The notes beneath the pieces are model-generated. The model ran no database searches. It was not told the origin of the DNA and worked only from the letters and a program-made list of their open reading frames with translations. 64,000 nucleotides of DNA, from positions 2,480,001-2,544,000 of the forward strand of contig NZ_CP166097.1 of assembly GCF_041228105.1 (NCBI RefSeq), read 5' to 3'. The stretch's first letter is position 1; the number at the start of each line of letters is the position of its first letter. The translations under genes and the position numbers were made by a program. The DNA is from Pectobacterium aroidearum (GTDB lineage Bacteria; Pseudomonadota; Gammaproteobacteria; Enterobacterales; Enterobacteriaceae). Positions 48,708 to 57,510 of the stretch are shown piece by piece.

Positions 48708-49406
48708 ATGTTAGAGATTTCAGAACTGAATCAATATTATGGCGGTAGTCACATTCTGCGCGGCTTATCTTTTGAGGTAAATCCCGGCGAAATTACCTGC
48801 CTGTTAGGGCGCAATGGCGTGGGGAAAACCACGCTGCTGAAATGTTTGATGGGGCTGATTCCGGCGAAGTCTGGCACGATTCGCTGGCAGGGCGAAGCGA
48901 TCAATACGCGCAAGCCCTATCAGCGTGTGCAGTCTGGCATTGCCTATGTGCCGCAGGGGCGAGAGATTTTTCCTCGCCTGACGGTAGAAGAAAATCTACT
49001 GATGGGACTGTCGCGCTTTCCGGGCAAACAGGCGCGGCAAGTGCCGGATGAGATCTACCAGCTTTTCCCGGTGCTGGACGAAATGAAGCAGCGACGCGGC
49101 GGCGATTTGTCTGGAGGGCAACAGCAACAGTTGGCGATCGGGCGGGCGCTGGCCTGTAAACCACAGTTGCTGATTCTGGATGAACCGACAGAAGGCATAC
49201 AGCCGTCGGTGATCAAAGAGATTGGCGCGGTGATTCGCCAACTGGCGCAGCGTGGCGATATGGCGATTCTGCTGGTTGAGCAGTTTTACGACTTCGCCGC
49301 CGAACTTGCCGATAGCTATCTGGTGATGTCACGCGGGGAAATTATACAGCGTGGGCGAGGTGAAACGATGGAACAGGACGGCGTACGGGGACTGGTCGCG
49401 ATTTAA
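48708..49406 (+). CDS. urtE: Urea ABC transporter, ATP-binding protein UrtE
   Basis: This 232-residue LivF-type ATPase has Walker A GRNGVGKTT, a Q-loop in YVPQGREIFPRLT, signature LSGGQQQQLAIGRAL, Walker B LLILDEPTEGIQPSV and the switch histidine position replaced by glutamine in LLVEQFYDF, as is normal for LivF/UrtE proteins. The ATG follows the urtD stop by one base. It is the last gene of the urea cluster; no clear terminator is visible in the 249 bases that follow. Confidence 0.93.
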   Translation: MLEISELNQYYGGSHILRGLSFEVNPGEITCLLGRNGVGKTTLLKCLMGLIPAKSGTIRWQGEAINTRKPYQRVQSGIAYVPQGREIFPRLTVEENLLMGLSRFPGKQARQVPDEIYQLFPVLDEMKQRRGGDLSGGQQQQLAIGRALACKPQLLILDEPTEGIQPSVIKEIGAVIRQLAQRGDMAILLVEQFYDFAAELADSYLVMSRGEIIQRGRGETMEQDGVRGLVAI

Positions 49407-49655
49407 TACGCGTGACTTATTATTTTTGTCTGGAATGGTGGATAGGCTGCGTCTACATATTCTCAAAATTACGTAATGAAGAGAGGCAGCCTAATTTTAT
49501 TTAGTATGGGGATTGCTAGTATGCTAACCGTTTTCGTTATTCAAAACGTTAACGTATTGTTCATCATTTCGAATTATTCAGGATATAAAATTATCAATTT
49601 TTCTTGATATTTAAAATTAAATCCAAATCCGAAAATTAAGTTAACTGGAAGCGAG

Positions 49656-50051
49656 TTATTCTGCTTTTTGTATTAATAATGTTGCCTTGCCAATATTATC
49701 ATAACAATTATCGTCACTGACATAGGCGATAAAAGGCAATCCTGTGGTATCCACAACCGTTGGCGTGCTGGTGACGACGCCTCCCCATCGAGTGGTTTTA
49801 AATCCGCCTTGTAACAGAACACTATCGATAATGCATTTATTCGGTGTGGCATCACAATTCATGCTATTAGAAACGAGAGAAAAAACATACCGCCCTTGTT
49901 CTAACGTGAATTTTACTGGCGTGCCGGTTAGGGTATCCGTTATCGCTGCACTCACACAATTCTTCTGAGGATCGATCGTTATGCTCGTTGCCGCGTCTGC
50001 GGCGAAGGAAAAAAGAGCCAGCATGAACATGCTGATGGATGTATTGCGCAT
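49656..50051 (-). CDS. Small secreted protein of unknown function
   Basis: This 131-residue protein has a signal peptide (SMFMLALFSFAADAA) and a mature part of about 115 residues with four cysteines (in QKNCVSAA, NCDATPNKC and DDNCYD) that could form two disulfides in the periplasm or outside the cell. The sequence is beta-rich and acidic. I recognise no family. The start chosen is the ATG at 50051, with AGGAGA 7 bases upstream. Composition is AT-richer than the urea cluster, and it lies alone between operons, so it may be a later arrival. Confidence 0.65.
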   Translation of the reverse strand: MRNTSISMFMLALFSFAADAATSITIDPQKNCVSAAITDTLTGTPVKFTLEQGRYVFSLVSNSMNCDATPNKCIIDSVLLQGGFKTTRWGGVVTSTPTVVDTTGLPFIAYVSDDNCYDNIGKATLLIQKAE

Positions 50052-50319
50052 GAGTAAATCTCCTGAAAAAATCATTTATTGATAAATAAATACCGCTTTG
50101 CGGTGTATATAATAATCAGTAAACCAATCCATGAAAAACGACTGCCATCTTAAACCATAAAGTTTGAAAGGACTTCAATGTTTTAACCTATCAATTAATT
50201 CCAAAAAATATAATTTGGCAAATATTAGTTTTTTGTAATTTCCTAAAACATGTTTTTAGGAACGTATTACGCAATAAATTGATGCTATATTAGCAGGCCC
50301 AGAAGCTAAAGTATGGACG

Positions 50320-50532
50320 GTGAATTTTTATGGCACTGACGATATCGGTAAGGTTCACGGTTATCTGATATCGGCGGGGTACGAGAAGCAGGAGCGTTGC
50401 GATGTTGAGGCTGAATGTTGGCGAGTGGTTGGCACTAATGAGGTTGTGACGGTGGCGACGTTTGATACGGATAAAAGCGTGATGGTTCAGGTTTATAGCA
50501 GCCCGTATATTGAGCCATTATCTGCAAAATAA
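50320..50532 (+). CDS. Short ORF of unknown function, possibly the 3' end of a decayed gene
   Basis: It is 70 codons from a GTG (NFYGTDDIGKVHGYLIS, then CDVEAECWRVVGT, then PYIEPLSAK). The frame stays open for 14 codons upstream to a stop at 50275, reading AILAGPEAKVWTV, which looks like protein. No ribosome site is obvious at the GTG, so either a non-standard upstream start is used or the gene has lost its beginning. A perfect hairpin 20 bases after the stop supports a transcribed unit. No family is recognised. Confidence 0.4.
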   Translation: MNFYGTDDIGKVHGYLISAGYEKQERCDVEAECWRVVGTNEVVTVATFDTDKSVMVQVYSSPYIEPLSAK

Positions 50533-50553
50533 TGATTTATGCATGCTCTCGTC

Positions 50554-50574
50554 AGGCTCACTCGCAGTGAGCCT
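50554..50574 (+). terminator. Hairpin terminator after the short ORF
   Basis: AGGCTCACT / AGTGAGCCT form a 9-bp perfect stem with a 3-base loop, then TTT and a mixed tail. It stands between the short ORF and the convergent ABC ATPase gene, and could serve both strands. Confidence 0.65.
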
Positions 50575-50610
50575 TTCGGATTGTTATCGATAACTGACAC
50601 TTTTATTTCT

Positions 50611-51435
50611 TTACAGCACCTTATTCAAAAAGTTGATTGTCCGCGGGTGACGGGGATGGTTCAGCACCTGCCAGGAATCGCCGCTTTCGACGATTTTGCC
50701 ATCGACCATAAACACCACGCGATCGGCCACTTCGCGCGCAAAGCCGATTTCATGTGTGACGACAACCAGCGTCACGCCGGAGCGGGCAAGTGATTTGATT
50801 ACGTCCAGCACCTCGCCGACCAGTTCGGGATCGAGCGCGGACGTCGGTTCATCAAACAGCATCACTTTCGGCTTAAGCGCCAGCGCGCGGGCGATGGCGA
50901 CGCGCTGCTGCTGACCACCGGAAAGGTGGCGGGGATAAGATTGCGCCTTGTGACGCAGACCGACGCTTTCCAACAGGGTAAAGGCGATATCTTCCGCCTC
51001 CTGACGTGAATACAGCTTATGTGCCAGCGGTGCTTCAATGATGTTTTCCAACACGGAAAGGTGGGGGAACAGATTGAAGTTCTGAAACACATAACCGACG
51101 TTGATACGCTGACGCAGCACGTCCTTTTCTTTCAATTCATAGAGCGTATTCCCTTTGCGGCGATAGCCGATGTAGTCGCCGTCGATGCGGATAAACCCTT
51201 CATCTACGCGTTCAAGATGGTTAATCGTGCGTAGCAGCGTGGATTTCCCCGAACCGGATGGGCCGAGGATTACCGTGACGGAACCGGGCGCCAGCGTCAG
51301 ATTGATATCCTCCAGCGCTTTGTGTTGACCAAAATGCTTCGCCACGTTGCGAATCTCAATCAGCCCACGCGCGCTTTCTGCCTGTGGCTGAGCGGTGGTG
51401 CGTGTGTGAGCAAAGTAGTCGATAGCTTCAGACAT
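50611..51435 (-). CDS. Polar amino-acid ABC transporter ATP-binding protein (TcyN/GlnQ type)
   Basis: This 274-residue ATPase has Walker [27 protein letters not shown] (Q-loop), signature [15 protein letters not shown], Walker [15 protein letters not shown] and switch VTHEIGFA. It has about 25 extra N-terminal residues. It energises the importer formed with the permease 24 bases upstream. It is the last gene of a six-gene minus-strand operon that starts with a flavin monooxygenase. In Bacillus the matching ATPase is TcyN of the S-modified-cysteine uptake system, so cystine or S-substituted cysteine is a likely substrate. Confidence 0.9.
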   Translation of the reverse strand: MSEAIDYFAHTRTTAQPQAESARGLIEIRNVAKHFGQHKALEDINLTLAPGSVTVILGPSGSGKSTLLRTINHLERVDEGFIRIDGDYIGYRRKGNTLYELKEKDVLRQRINVGYVFQNFNLFPHLSVLENIIEAPLAHKLYSRQEAEDIAFTLLESVGLRHKAQSYPRHLSGGQQQRVAIARALALKPKVMLFDEPTSALDPELVGEVLDVIKSLARSGVTLVVVTHEIGFAREVADRVVFMVDGKIVESGDSWQVLNHPRHPRTINFLNKVL

Positions 51436-51459
51436 GGTGAATCTCCAGAATCGGGTGAG

Positions 51460-52404
51460 TTAACGTGCGCGCTTGCGCGTCAGAATACGAACGAGTCTCT
51501 GGCGCGGCGTCGGCGGCATTTCACGCACGGCACCGCGAGACACATAGCGTTCCACGTAGTATTGGATAACGGATAGCACCGTGGTGATCAGCAGATACCA
51601 GATGGTAGCGACCATCAGCAGCGGGATAACTTGCTGCGTACGGTTGTAGATGACCTGAACGGTATAGAACAGCTCCGGCAGTGCCAGCACATAAACGATC
51701 GACGTACCTTTCGCCAAACTGATGATCTCGTTGAAACCGGTGGGCAGAATGGAGCGCAGCGCCTGCGGCAGAATGATACGTACTGTCCGGCGACCGCCGG
51801 GTAGGCCGAGTGCGGCCGAGGCTTCAAACTGGCCAGCATCCACACCGAGAATCCCGCCGCGAATAATTTCCGCCGTATAGGCGGACTGCACCAGAGTCAG
51901 GCCAAGCACGGCGACGGAAAATTGATCCAGCAAATCAATCGTCGGGTAGCGCAGAAAGACAACGGAAGTGAAGGGAATCCCGAACGCCAGCTCGTCATAG
52001 AGATACGAGAAATTGTAGAGAATAATCAGCACCAGAATCAGTGGCAGTGACCGGAATAGCCAGATATACAGCCACGACAGAGTGGAGAGCAGATAAGACG
52101 GCGAAAGTCGAGCCAGCGCTAGTGCGGTGCCGAAAACAATGCTGAATAATGTGCCAAGTGCGGTCAGCAGCAGCGTTTGCCCCAGACCGGTGAGAATAAC
52201 CGGATTAAAAAACCACTCGGCAAACACCGACCATTCCCAGCGCGGATTCAGCGCAATTGACTGAATAATCGCGGCAAAAATAAACAGCGAAAACAGCGCG
52301 CCGGCAAAACGAAAAGGATAACGCGCAGGAACGATGCGCAACGGCGCGTCCTGCGCCTGGCTTAGCGGTGCTTGCTGAGAAGACGTATGTAGAGATTGCG
52401 TCAT
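51460..52404 (-). CDS. Polar amino-acid ABC transporter permease
   Basis: This 314-residue inner-membrane protein of the HisM/GlnP type has a long N-terminal extension, then helices with GLGQTLLLTALGTLFSIVFG, a LFRSLPLILVLIIL segment, and the EAA loop EASAALGLPGGRRTVRIILP that docks the ATPase. Only one permease gene is present where Bacillus has two (TcyL, TcyM), so it should work as a homodimer. It lies between the acetyltransferase and the ATPase in the operon. Confidence 0.9.
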   Translation of the reverse strand: MTQSLHTSSQQAPLSQAQDAPLRIVPARYPFRFAGALFSLFIFAAIIQSIALNPRWEWSVFAEWFFNPVILTGLGQTLLLTALGTLFSIVFGTALALARLSPSYLLSTLSWLYIWLFRSLPLILVLIILYNFSYLYDELAFGIPFTSVVFLRYPTIDLLDQFSVAVLGLTLVQSAYTAEIIRGGILGVDAGQFEASAALGLPGGRRTVRIILPQALRSILPTGFNEIISLAKGTSIVYVLALPELFYTVQVIYNRTQQVIPLLMVATIWYLLITTVLSVIQYYVERYVSRGAVREMPPTPRQRLVRILTRKRAR

Positions 52405-52484
52405 AATCGATACTCTTTGCAGGTGATTCTGAAAAATGTCCTTTGCTCTTCATCACCGCACAGGGTGAGTCGCGGTGCGCTGGA

Positions 52485-53039
52485 TTAACACACTTTCAAA
52501 TGGCGAGCGATAAGATCGACTTCCGTTTGCCGGGCTGCCCGCGTCGTCGTCGCGTCAAACAACGCTTTCTTAAACGGCAGTCGCCCATCGTAAGGCGGAA
52601 TACTGTAGGTCACCGGATCGACGCTGATATCGAACTGAGGCGAGTAACCGTGGCTCAGATAGAGCCTCACAGCTTCGGGCTGTCGGAAACCGGTCGTCAG
52701 GAAAAAGTGCTGATAGCCTAACCGGCGAGCGTGTTGTTCCAACTCTTGCATGACTTTCCCTGCCAGCCCCTGACGGCGTAGTGTGTTATCCGTCCATACC
52801 CGCTTAATTTCGGCGGTGGTACTGTCGTAGCGTTTAAACGCGCCGGTAGCAATTGGTACACCTTGACGTAGCAGTGCAATAAAAATGCCGTGTGGCTGCT
52901 GGTAAATTCCCGGCGGATCGCTTTCCCGCTCGCCAAAAAAGTCGCCATAGCGCTGTTCATATTCCGCGAACAGGCCGTCGATAATCGGGGCCACGATAGG
53001 GTCTTCGGGCTGAGTAACAATGAAGATGTCGTCGGACAT
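52485..53039 (-). CDS. GNAT-family N-acetyltransferase
   Basis: This is a 184-residue acetyl-CoA-dependent acetyltransferase. The acetyl-CoA site is seen in RVWTDNTLRRQGLAGKVMQ (R-x-x-G-x-A pattern), followed by LEQHARRLGYQHFFLTTG and YLSHGY. The start at 53039 has AGGAG 6 bases upstream; 53057 is a weaker alternative. Its setting inside a cystine-type ABC operon with flavin monooxygenase genes matches the YtmI acetyltransferase of Bacillus, which N-acetylates S-(2-succino)cysteine before the C-S bond is attacked. That function is inferred from gene context. Confidence 0.85.
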   Translation of the reverse strand: MSDDIFIVTQPEDPIVAPIIDGLFAEYEQRYGDFFGERESDPPGIYQQPHGIFIALLRQGVPIATGAFKRYDSTTAEIKRVWTDNTLRRQGLAGKVMQELEQHARRLGYQHFFLTTGFRQPEAVRLYLSHGYSPQFDISVDPVTYSIPPYDGRLPFKKALFDATTTRAARQTEVDLIARHLKVC

Positions 53040-53124
53040 GGCGTGCTCCTGATTCATTTACCTATATGGGCTATCGGTAACCATGACGTTTCGATCGTGG
53101 TATCCCGATAGCCATCGGGCGCTA

Positions 53125-54105
53125 TTAATCGCCCAGTCCCGGTGGATTGATTTCTGAACGATCGATACGCTCAATGCTTTCTCCCCAGCGGTTTAGCACC
53201 TGGTCGTATTCGCCACTTTTAATCACGCCGTTCAGCGCCGTATTAATCGGCTGTACCAGCCCGCTACCTTTACGCGTGGTGACCGCAATATGCGCGACGT
53301 TGGGGTAGCCGCCGTTGACCGTACCGACATGCTTAACTTTTCCGGTTAGCTCTGCTTTGTACGCGCCGATCACGTTGGGGCCGAAATAAGCGTCTGAGCG
53401 ACCGGATTGCAGGCTCAGGTTGGCGGCCGCATCATCCGTGACATAAATCGGCTGAAAGGCGGGCAGGCCGTTGGCGCGATTTTGCTTATCCCATGCCAGC
53501 AGCACCGCTTCCTGATTAGTGCCGGAGCCGACAATAATCTTCAGCCCGGCGATGTCTTTCGCTTCCTTAATGGACTGAATCTTACTGGTGGATTTCACAT
53601 AGAAGCCGAGTGAGTCGACGCGGTAGGTGGCGAAATCAAATTTTTCCTTGCGTTCTTTAGTGACGGTAATGTTGATGATGGCAGCGTCGTACTTGCCGGA
53701 GGACACACCGAGCGGCCAGTCTTCCCACGAAGTAGGGACGATGTTCAATTCCAGCCCGAGACTGTCGGCCACCAGCCGGGCGATATCCGGCTCACTGCCC
53801 ACCACGGTTTTGTTGTCGTCGGCCAGAAACGCCAGCGGTGGTGACGAACCCAGTGCGGCAATCGCCACGGTGAATTTACCCGGTGTGACGAATTTAAAAT
53901 CAGCCGGAATCTGTGCGATAGCCTCCGCGTTCTTCGGGGCATGGATCGGCTGCTGATTGGCTTTCAGGTCGATGGCCGCCTGTGCTGTTGTGACAGAAAA
54001 TGTGCCGAGCAGCAGCGATCCCGTCAGTAGCCTTGTCAAAAGCGATGCGCGTACGCGCGGGGTTGCGACCGTTTGTGCGATGGTGTGGACAATCTCTTTT
54101 TGCAT
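53125..54105 (-). CDS. ABC transporter substrate-binding protein, polar amino-acid type (copy 2)
   Basis: This 326-residue periplasmic binding protein has a signal region (LLTGSLLLGTFSVTTAQA), the family core FTVAIAALGSSPPLAFLADDN, GSEPDIARLVADSLGLEL, SWEDWPLGVSSGKYDAAIINITVTKERKEKFDFATYR, and the hinge GSGTNQEAVL. It is a close paralog of the next gene upstream (54174-55109). Two binding proteins for one permease broaden the substrate range, as with TcyJ and TcyK in Bacillus. An AAGGGAAAG ribosome region precedes the ATG. Confidence 0.9.
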   Translation of the reverse strand: MQKEIVHTIAQTVATPRVRASLLTRLLTGSLLLGTFSVTTAQAAIDLKANQQPIHAPKNAEAIAQIPADFKFVTPGKFTVAIAALGSSPPLAFLADDNKTVVGSEPDIARLVADSLGLELNIVPTSWEDWPLGVSSGKYDAAIINITVTKERKEKFDFATYRVDSLGFYVKSTSKIQSIKEAKDIAGLKIIVGSGTNQEAVLLAWDKQNRANGLPAFQPIYVTDDAAANLSLQSGRSDAYFGPNVIGAYKAELTGKVKHVGTVNGGYPNVAHIAVTTRKGSGLVQPINTALNGVIKSGEYDQVLNRWGESIERIDRSEINPPGLGD

Positions 54106-54173
54106 CTGTCTTTCCCTTGCAGGTTATTAGTTATAATGGTGACATTGTCACTTTTAAGGTGAGTTACTGTGAC

Positions 54174-55109
54174 TTAATCGCCGATACCCGGCGGATTCAC
54201 GACGGACTGCGCGATCTTTTCATCGTCTTCACCCCAGCGATCCAGCACCTGTGCATAGCTGCCGTTGTGGATCGCGCCATTGATGGCAGTACTGATTGCC
54301 TGCGCCAGACCGTTACCTTTCTGCGTGGTGACCGCGACGTAAGCGACCGTCGGACCTTTGCCAACCATGCGTGTCTTGCCCGTCAGCGCCGCTTTATAGG
54401 CTCCGATAGAATGGGGACCGAAAAAGGCATCAACGCGCCCCGACTGAATGCTCAGGTTGGCGGCGGCATCGTCGGTGACGTAGACTGGCTGCACGGGCGG
54501 AAGGCCGTTGGCGCGGTTTTGCCGATCCCAACCCAGCAGAATGTTTTCTTGATTGGTGCCGGAACCGACAATCACCTTCAGACCCGCAACGTCCTCCGGT
54601 TTGTTAATCGACGTAATCTTGCTGGTTGATTTCACGTAGAAACCCAGCGTATCAATGCGGTACGTGGCGAAATCGAACTTCTCCTTACGGAGTTTCGTCA
54701 CGGCGATATTAAAAATGGCAGCGTCGTATTTTCCCGTCGTGATCCCCAATGGCCAGTCTTCCCAGGAGGCGGGAACCAGTTTCAGTTCCAGCCCGAGTCC
54801 GTCAGCCACCAGTCGTGCGATATCCGCATCACTGCCAACAATCGTTTTGTTGTCGTCAGCCAGCAGCGACAGCGGCGGTGAGCTGAGCGCCGAGACGGCA
54901 ATCGTTAGCTTACCCGGCGTCACGAATTTGAAATGAGCCGGGATCTGCGCGATGGCCTCGTCATTTTTCACGATACGAATGGGAATCTGGTTGGCCTTCA
55001 GATCAATACGGCTGACGAATCCCGCATCTTGCGCCTGCACGTGAGTGACCAGCGCGGTGCTTAATAATGTCGCCATGCCCGTCGCGGTGATAAAAGAGGA
55101 ACGCTTCAC
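54174..55109 (-). CDS. ABC transporter substrate-binding protein, polar amino-acid type (copy 1)
   Basis: This 311-residue periplasmic binding protein has a signal peptide (TATGMATLLSTALVTHVQA). It shares nearly all core motifs with its paralog: the LTIAVSALSSPPLSLLADDN ligand region, GSDADIARLVADGLGLEL, SWEDWPLGITTGKYDAAIF and GSGTNQENIL. Both end in NPPG(L/I)GD. It lies 22 bases after the monooxygenase gene, so it is co-transcribed with it. The likely ligand is an S-substituted cysteine or cystine. Confidence 0.9.
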   Translation of the reverse strand: MKRSSFITATGMATLLSTALVTHVQAQDAGFVSRIDLKANQIPIRIVKNDEAIAQIPAHFKFVTPGKLTIAVSALSSPPLSLLADDNKTIVGSDADIARLVADGLGLELKLVPASWEDWPLGITTGKYDAAIFNIAVTKLRKEKFDFATYRIDTLGFYVKSTSKITSINKPEDVAGLKVIVGSGTNQENILLGWDRQNRANGLPPVQPVYVTDDAAANLSIQSGRVDAFFGPHSIGAYKAALTGKTRMVGKGPTVAYVAVTTQKGNGLAQAISTAINGAIHNGSYAQVLDRWGEDDEKIAQSVVNPPGIGD

Positions 55110-55131
55110 GGTGAATCTCCTGTTGCGCGAA

Positions 55132-56460
55132 TTAGCGTGTGAATTGATTCACCGGATAATCCAGCGCCAGATTTTCCCGCAGCGTATAGCCGGGATACTC
55201 CTGACGGAACAGGCCGCGCTGTTGCAGCAGAGGCACGACACGATCGACAAAATGATTGAGCGTATCTGGCGTACCGCCCTGAATGATGAAGCCGTCGGCG
55301 GCACCGTTTTCAAACCAGAGCTGCAAGCCATCTGCTACCTGTTCGGGCGTGCCGCTGAAGATCGGGCGTGGTGAGGCCGCTTCCAGCGCGACCTGTCGCA
55401 GCGTTAAGCCTTTTTCCTGCGCGTTGCGCTTGATTTCGTCGGTGGTGCTGCGAAAGCTGTTTTTCCCCAGATCGCCGATATCAGGGAAGGGCGCATCCAG
55501 CGGATGTTGTGAGAAGTCGTAGTGCTCAAAGTAGCGTCCTAGATAATTGAGGGCGTCCTCAATTGTCACCAGTTGTGCGGTTTCCTGATACTGACGTTCC
55601 ACGTCTTCCGCATCGTTGCCGACAATCACGCTGACGCCCTGAAAGACGTGTAGCTGATCGGCTCGGCGACCGTTTTCTTCCAGTTTCTGTTTTACCTCGC
55701 GGTAATAACGCTGCGACTCTTCCAATGTGTGTTGGTGGGTGAAGATGGCATCGGCGTGTTTGGCGGCCAGTTTTTGGCCGTCTTCAGACGCGCCAGCCTG
55801 GAATACAATAGGGCGACCCTGCGCGGATCGGCCAATATTCAGCGGCCCCTGTACCGAGAAGAATTCCCCTTTATGGTTCAGCGTGTGCAGCTTCTCTGGA
55901 TCGAAGAACTGTCCGCTGGTTTTGTCACGGATAAAGGCGTCGTCTTCCCAGGAGTCCCACAAGCCTTTCGCCACCTGAAGGAATTCATCGGCAATGCGGT
56001 AACGCAGTGCATGTTCTGGGTGTTGCGCGCGGGAAAAGTTTTTCGCCGACCCTTCCAGCGGTGAGGTCACCACGTTCCAGCCTGCACGGCCGTTGCTCAG
56101 ATGATCGAGGCTGGCAAACTGCCGAGCGGTAGTAAAGGGTTCCGAATAGGATGTCGAGAGCGTGCCAACCAGACCAATATGGGTGGTGACGGTGGCCAGT
56201 GCGGACAGTAGCGTTAACGGTTCAAAGCGATTGAGAAAATGTGGGATGGATTTTTCGTTGATATACAGACCGTCAGCCACGAAGACGAAATCAAATTTTC
56301 CTTGTTCGGCTTTTTTTACCGCATCCAGAACAAAACCAAAATTAATACTGGCATCGGGTACGACGTTTTTATGTCGCCATGCGGACATATTTCCCGCAGC
56401 GCCCTGTAATATTAAACCCAGTCTTAATTGTCGCTTGGTGGAGAGTTGCTTTTCACTCAT
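55132..56460 (-). CDS. FMN-dependent monooxygenase, NtaA/SnaA/DszA family (CmoJ-like)
   Basis: This 442-residue enzyme of the bacterial luciferase superfamily, class of two-component monooxygenases, needs reduced FMN from a separate reductase. Motifs are [14 protein letters not shown] near the start, [56 protein letters not shown] and [25 protein letters not shown]. The flavin reductase gene is divergent just upstream. In the Bacillus cmo operon the comparable enzyme (YtnJ/CmoJ) oxidises N-acetyl-S-(2-succino)cysteine or N-acetyl-S-alkylcysteine so that the C-S bond breaks. It heads the minus-strand operon; an AGG lies 9 bases before the ATG. Confidence 0.88.
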   Translation of the reverse strand: MSEKQLSTKRQLRLGLILQGAAGNMSAWRHKNVVPDASINFGFVLDAVKKAEQGKFDFVFVADGLYINEKSIPHFLNRFEPLTLLSALATVTTHIGLVGTLSTSYSEPFTTARQFASLDHLSNGRAGWNVVTSPLEGSAKNFSRAQHPEHALRYRIADEFLQVAKGLWDSWEDDAFIRDKTSGQFFDPEKLHTLNHKGEFFSVQGPLNIGRSAQGRPIVFQAGASEDGQKLAAKHADAIFTHQHTLEESQRYYREVKQKLEENGRRADQLHVFQGVSVIVGNDAEDVERQYQETAQLVTIEDALNYLGRYFEHYDFSQHPLDAPFPDIGDLGKNSFRSTTDEIKRNAQEKGLTLRQVALEAASPRPIFSGTPEQVADGLQLWFENGAADGFIIQGGTPDTLNHFVDRVVPLLQQRGLFRQEYPGYTLRENLALDYPVNQFTR

Positions 56461-56710
56461 TATCAGGAACCTTTTTATTAATTGAATGTGTTTGTTATTA
56501 ATTGAGCGAACATATTTTTAGTTGAATTAACCTTCATGAAAGTGAAAATAATCCATCACTAAGTCGGCTATCAATAAACAAGCCATCACTAGGGATTCAC
56601 GTATTCAATGAAAGGTTAATTAGACGTTAATAGCGTGTTTTCACTATTGATGAGACGGGGCATGATGTAAAACAACAAAAATGGATAATAAAATTCAAAA
56701 ATTTCAGATG

Positions 56711-56738
56711 ATGACGCGGCTTATTTTGTTAGTATAAT
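56711..56738 (+). promoter_or_regulatory. Candidate promoter for the flavin reductase gene
   Basis: A perfect TATAAT lies at 56733-56738, with ATGACG (4 of 6) 16 bases upstream. It is inside the 320-base divergent region 56461-56780 that must also carry the promoter for the monooxygenase operon. A 10-base element (CCATCACTAA/G) occurs twice there and could be a binding site. Sulfur regulation through CysB or Cbl is plausible but I cannot identify a box. Confidence 0.45.
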
Positions 56739-56780
56739 GTTAACGATCATGTCTCTCGCCGTATTTAAAGGAAAATATCC

Positions 56781-57326
56781 ATGTCTGATCTGATAGTTGA
56801 ACGACACGTAACCGCGAATGACGCAACGCTTTCTGCGGCGACTGTTACGGTTGACCGGCAGGCGTTTCGCGATGCGATGGCAAAGCTGAGCGCAGCGGTC
56901 AATGTCGTTACGACGGATGGCCCGGCAGGTAAGGCTGGATTTACGGCATCTGCTGTGTCCAGCGTCAGTGATACGCCCGGCACGCTGCTGGTGTGCCTGA
57001 ATCGCGGTTCGTCGGTATATCCCACGTTTCAGGCGAATACGCATTTGTGTATCAATACGCTGGCCGCTCATCATGAAGCGCTGTCGACGCTGTTTGGCAG
57101 CCCGTCATCAACCGAAGAACGGTTTGCGGCGGCGGAGTGGGATGTGTTGCATTCGGGCTCACCGGTGTTGCGGGATGCGCTGGTCGCGTTTGACTGCCGG
57201 GTTGAGGAAGTCGTGAGCGCGGCGACGCACGATATCTTTATTTGCCGGGTATTAGCGATTAAGCAGGGCGAAGGTACGGATGGTCTGGTGTATTTTTCCC
57301 GCCGTTATCATGCTGTTCGGGGTTAA
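56781..57326 (+). CDS. Flavin reductase (FMN reductase, HpaC/RutF type)
   Basis: This 181-residue flavin reductase-like protein has FRDAMAKLSAAVNVVTTDG, GFTASAVSSVSDTPGTLLVCLNR (FMN-binding loop), INTLAAHHEALSTLFG and the C-terminal LVYFSRRYH. It supplies reduced FMN to the partner monooxygenase encoded divergently, and possibly to the luciferase-like enzyme at 59049. An AAAGGA ribosome site lies 8 bases upstream of the ATG. The first ~25 residues are a poorly conserved extension. Confidence 0.9.
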   Translation: MSDLIVERHVTANDATLSAATVTVDRQAFRDAMAKLSAAVNVVTTDGPAGKAGFTASAVSSVSDTPGTLLVCLNRGSSVYPTFQANTHLCINTLAAHHEALSTLFGSPSSTEERFAAAEWDVLHSGSPVLRDALVAFDCRVEEVVSAATHDIFICRVLAIKQGEGTDGLVYFSRRYHAVRG

Positions 57327-57386
57327 TATTTATAACTTTCTCACCTAATGCCCTCATCGTAATTAATTGATTTATAAAAATTGCTG

Positions 57387-57412
57387 CCTCCGTCAGGTCA
57401 ATCTGGCGGAGG
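57387..57412. terminator. Hairpin after the flavin reductase gene
   Basis: CCTCCGTCAG / CTGGCGGAGG form a 10-bp stem with one mismatch and a 6-base loop, in the convergent gap. There is no T-run directly after on the plus strand; TTTTTATAAATC follows on the minus strand, so it may serve the amidohydrolase transcript. Confidence 0.55.
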
Positions 57413-57449
57413 TGATGAGTTGATTACGTCAGTTCGATATTAGGAGAGA

Positions 57450-57488
57450 CACGGGGATGAGGTTCCCGCAGGGATGCCTCACCCCGTG
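57450..57488. terminator. Second, stronger hairpin in the convergent gap
   Basis: CACGGGG-A-TGAGG / CCTCA-CCCCGTG pair over 12 bp with a single bulged A, 23 bases beyond the amidohydrolase stop. Weak T-runs suggest a transcript-end stabiliser or bidirectional terminator. Confidence 0.55.
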
Positions 57489-57510
57489 GTTGCTCCGGAT
57501 ATCTCGCTCG

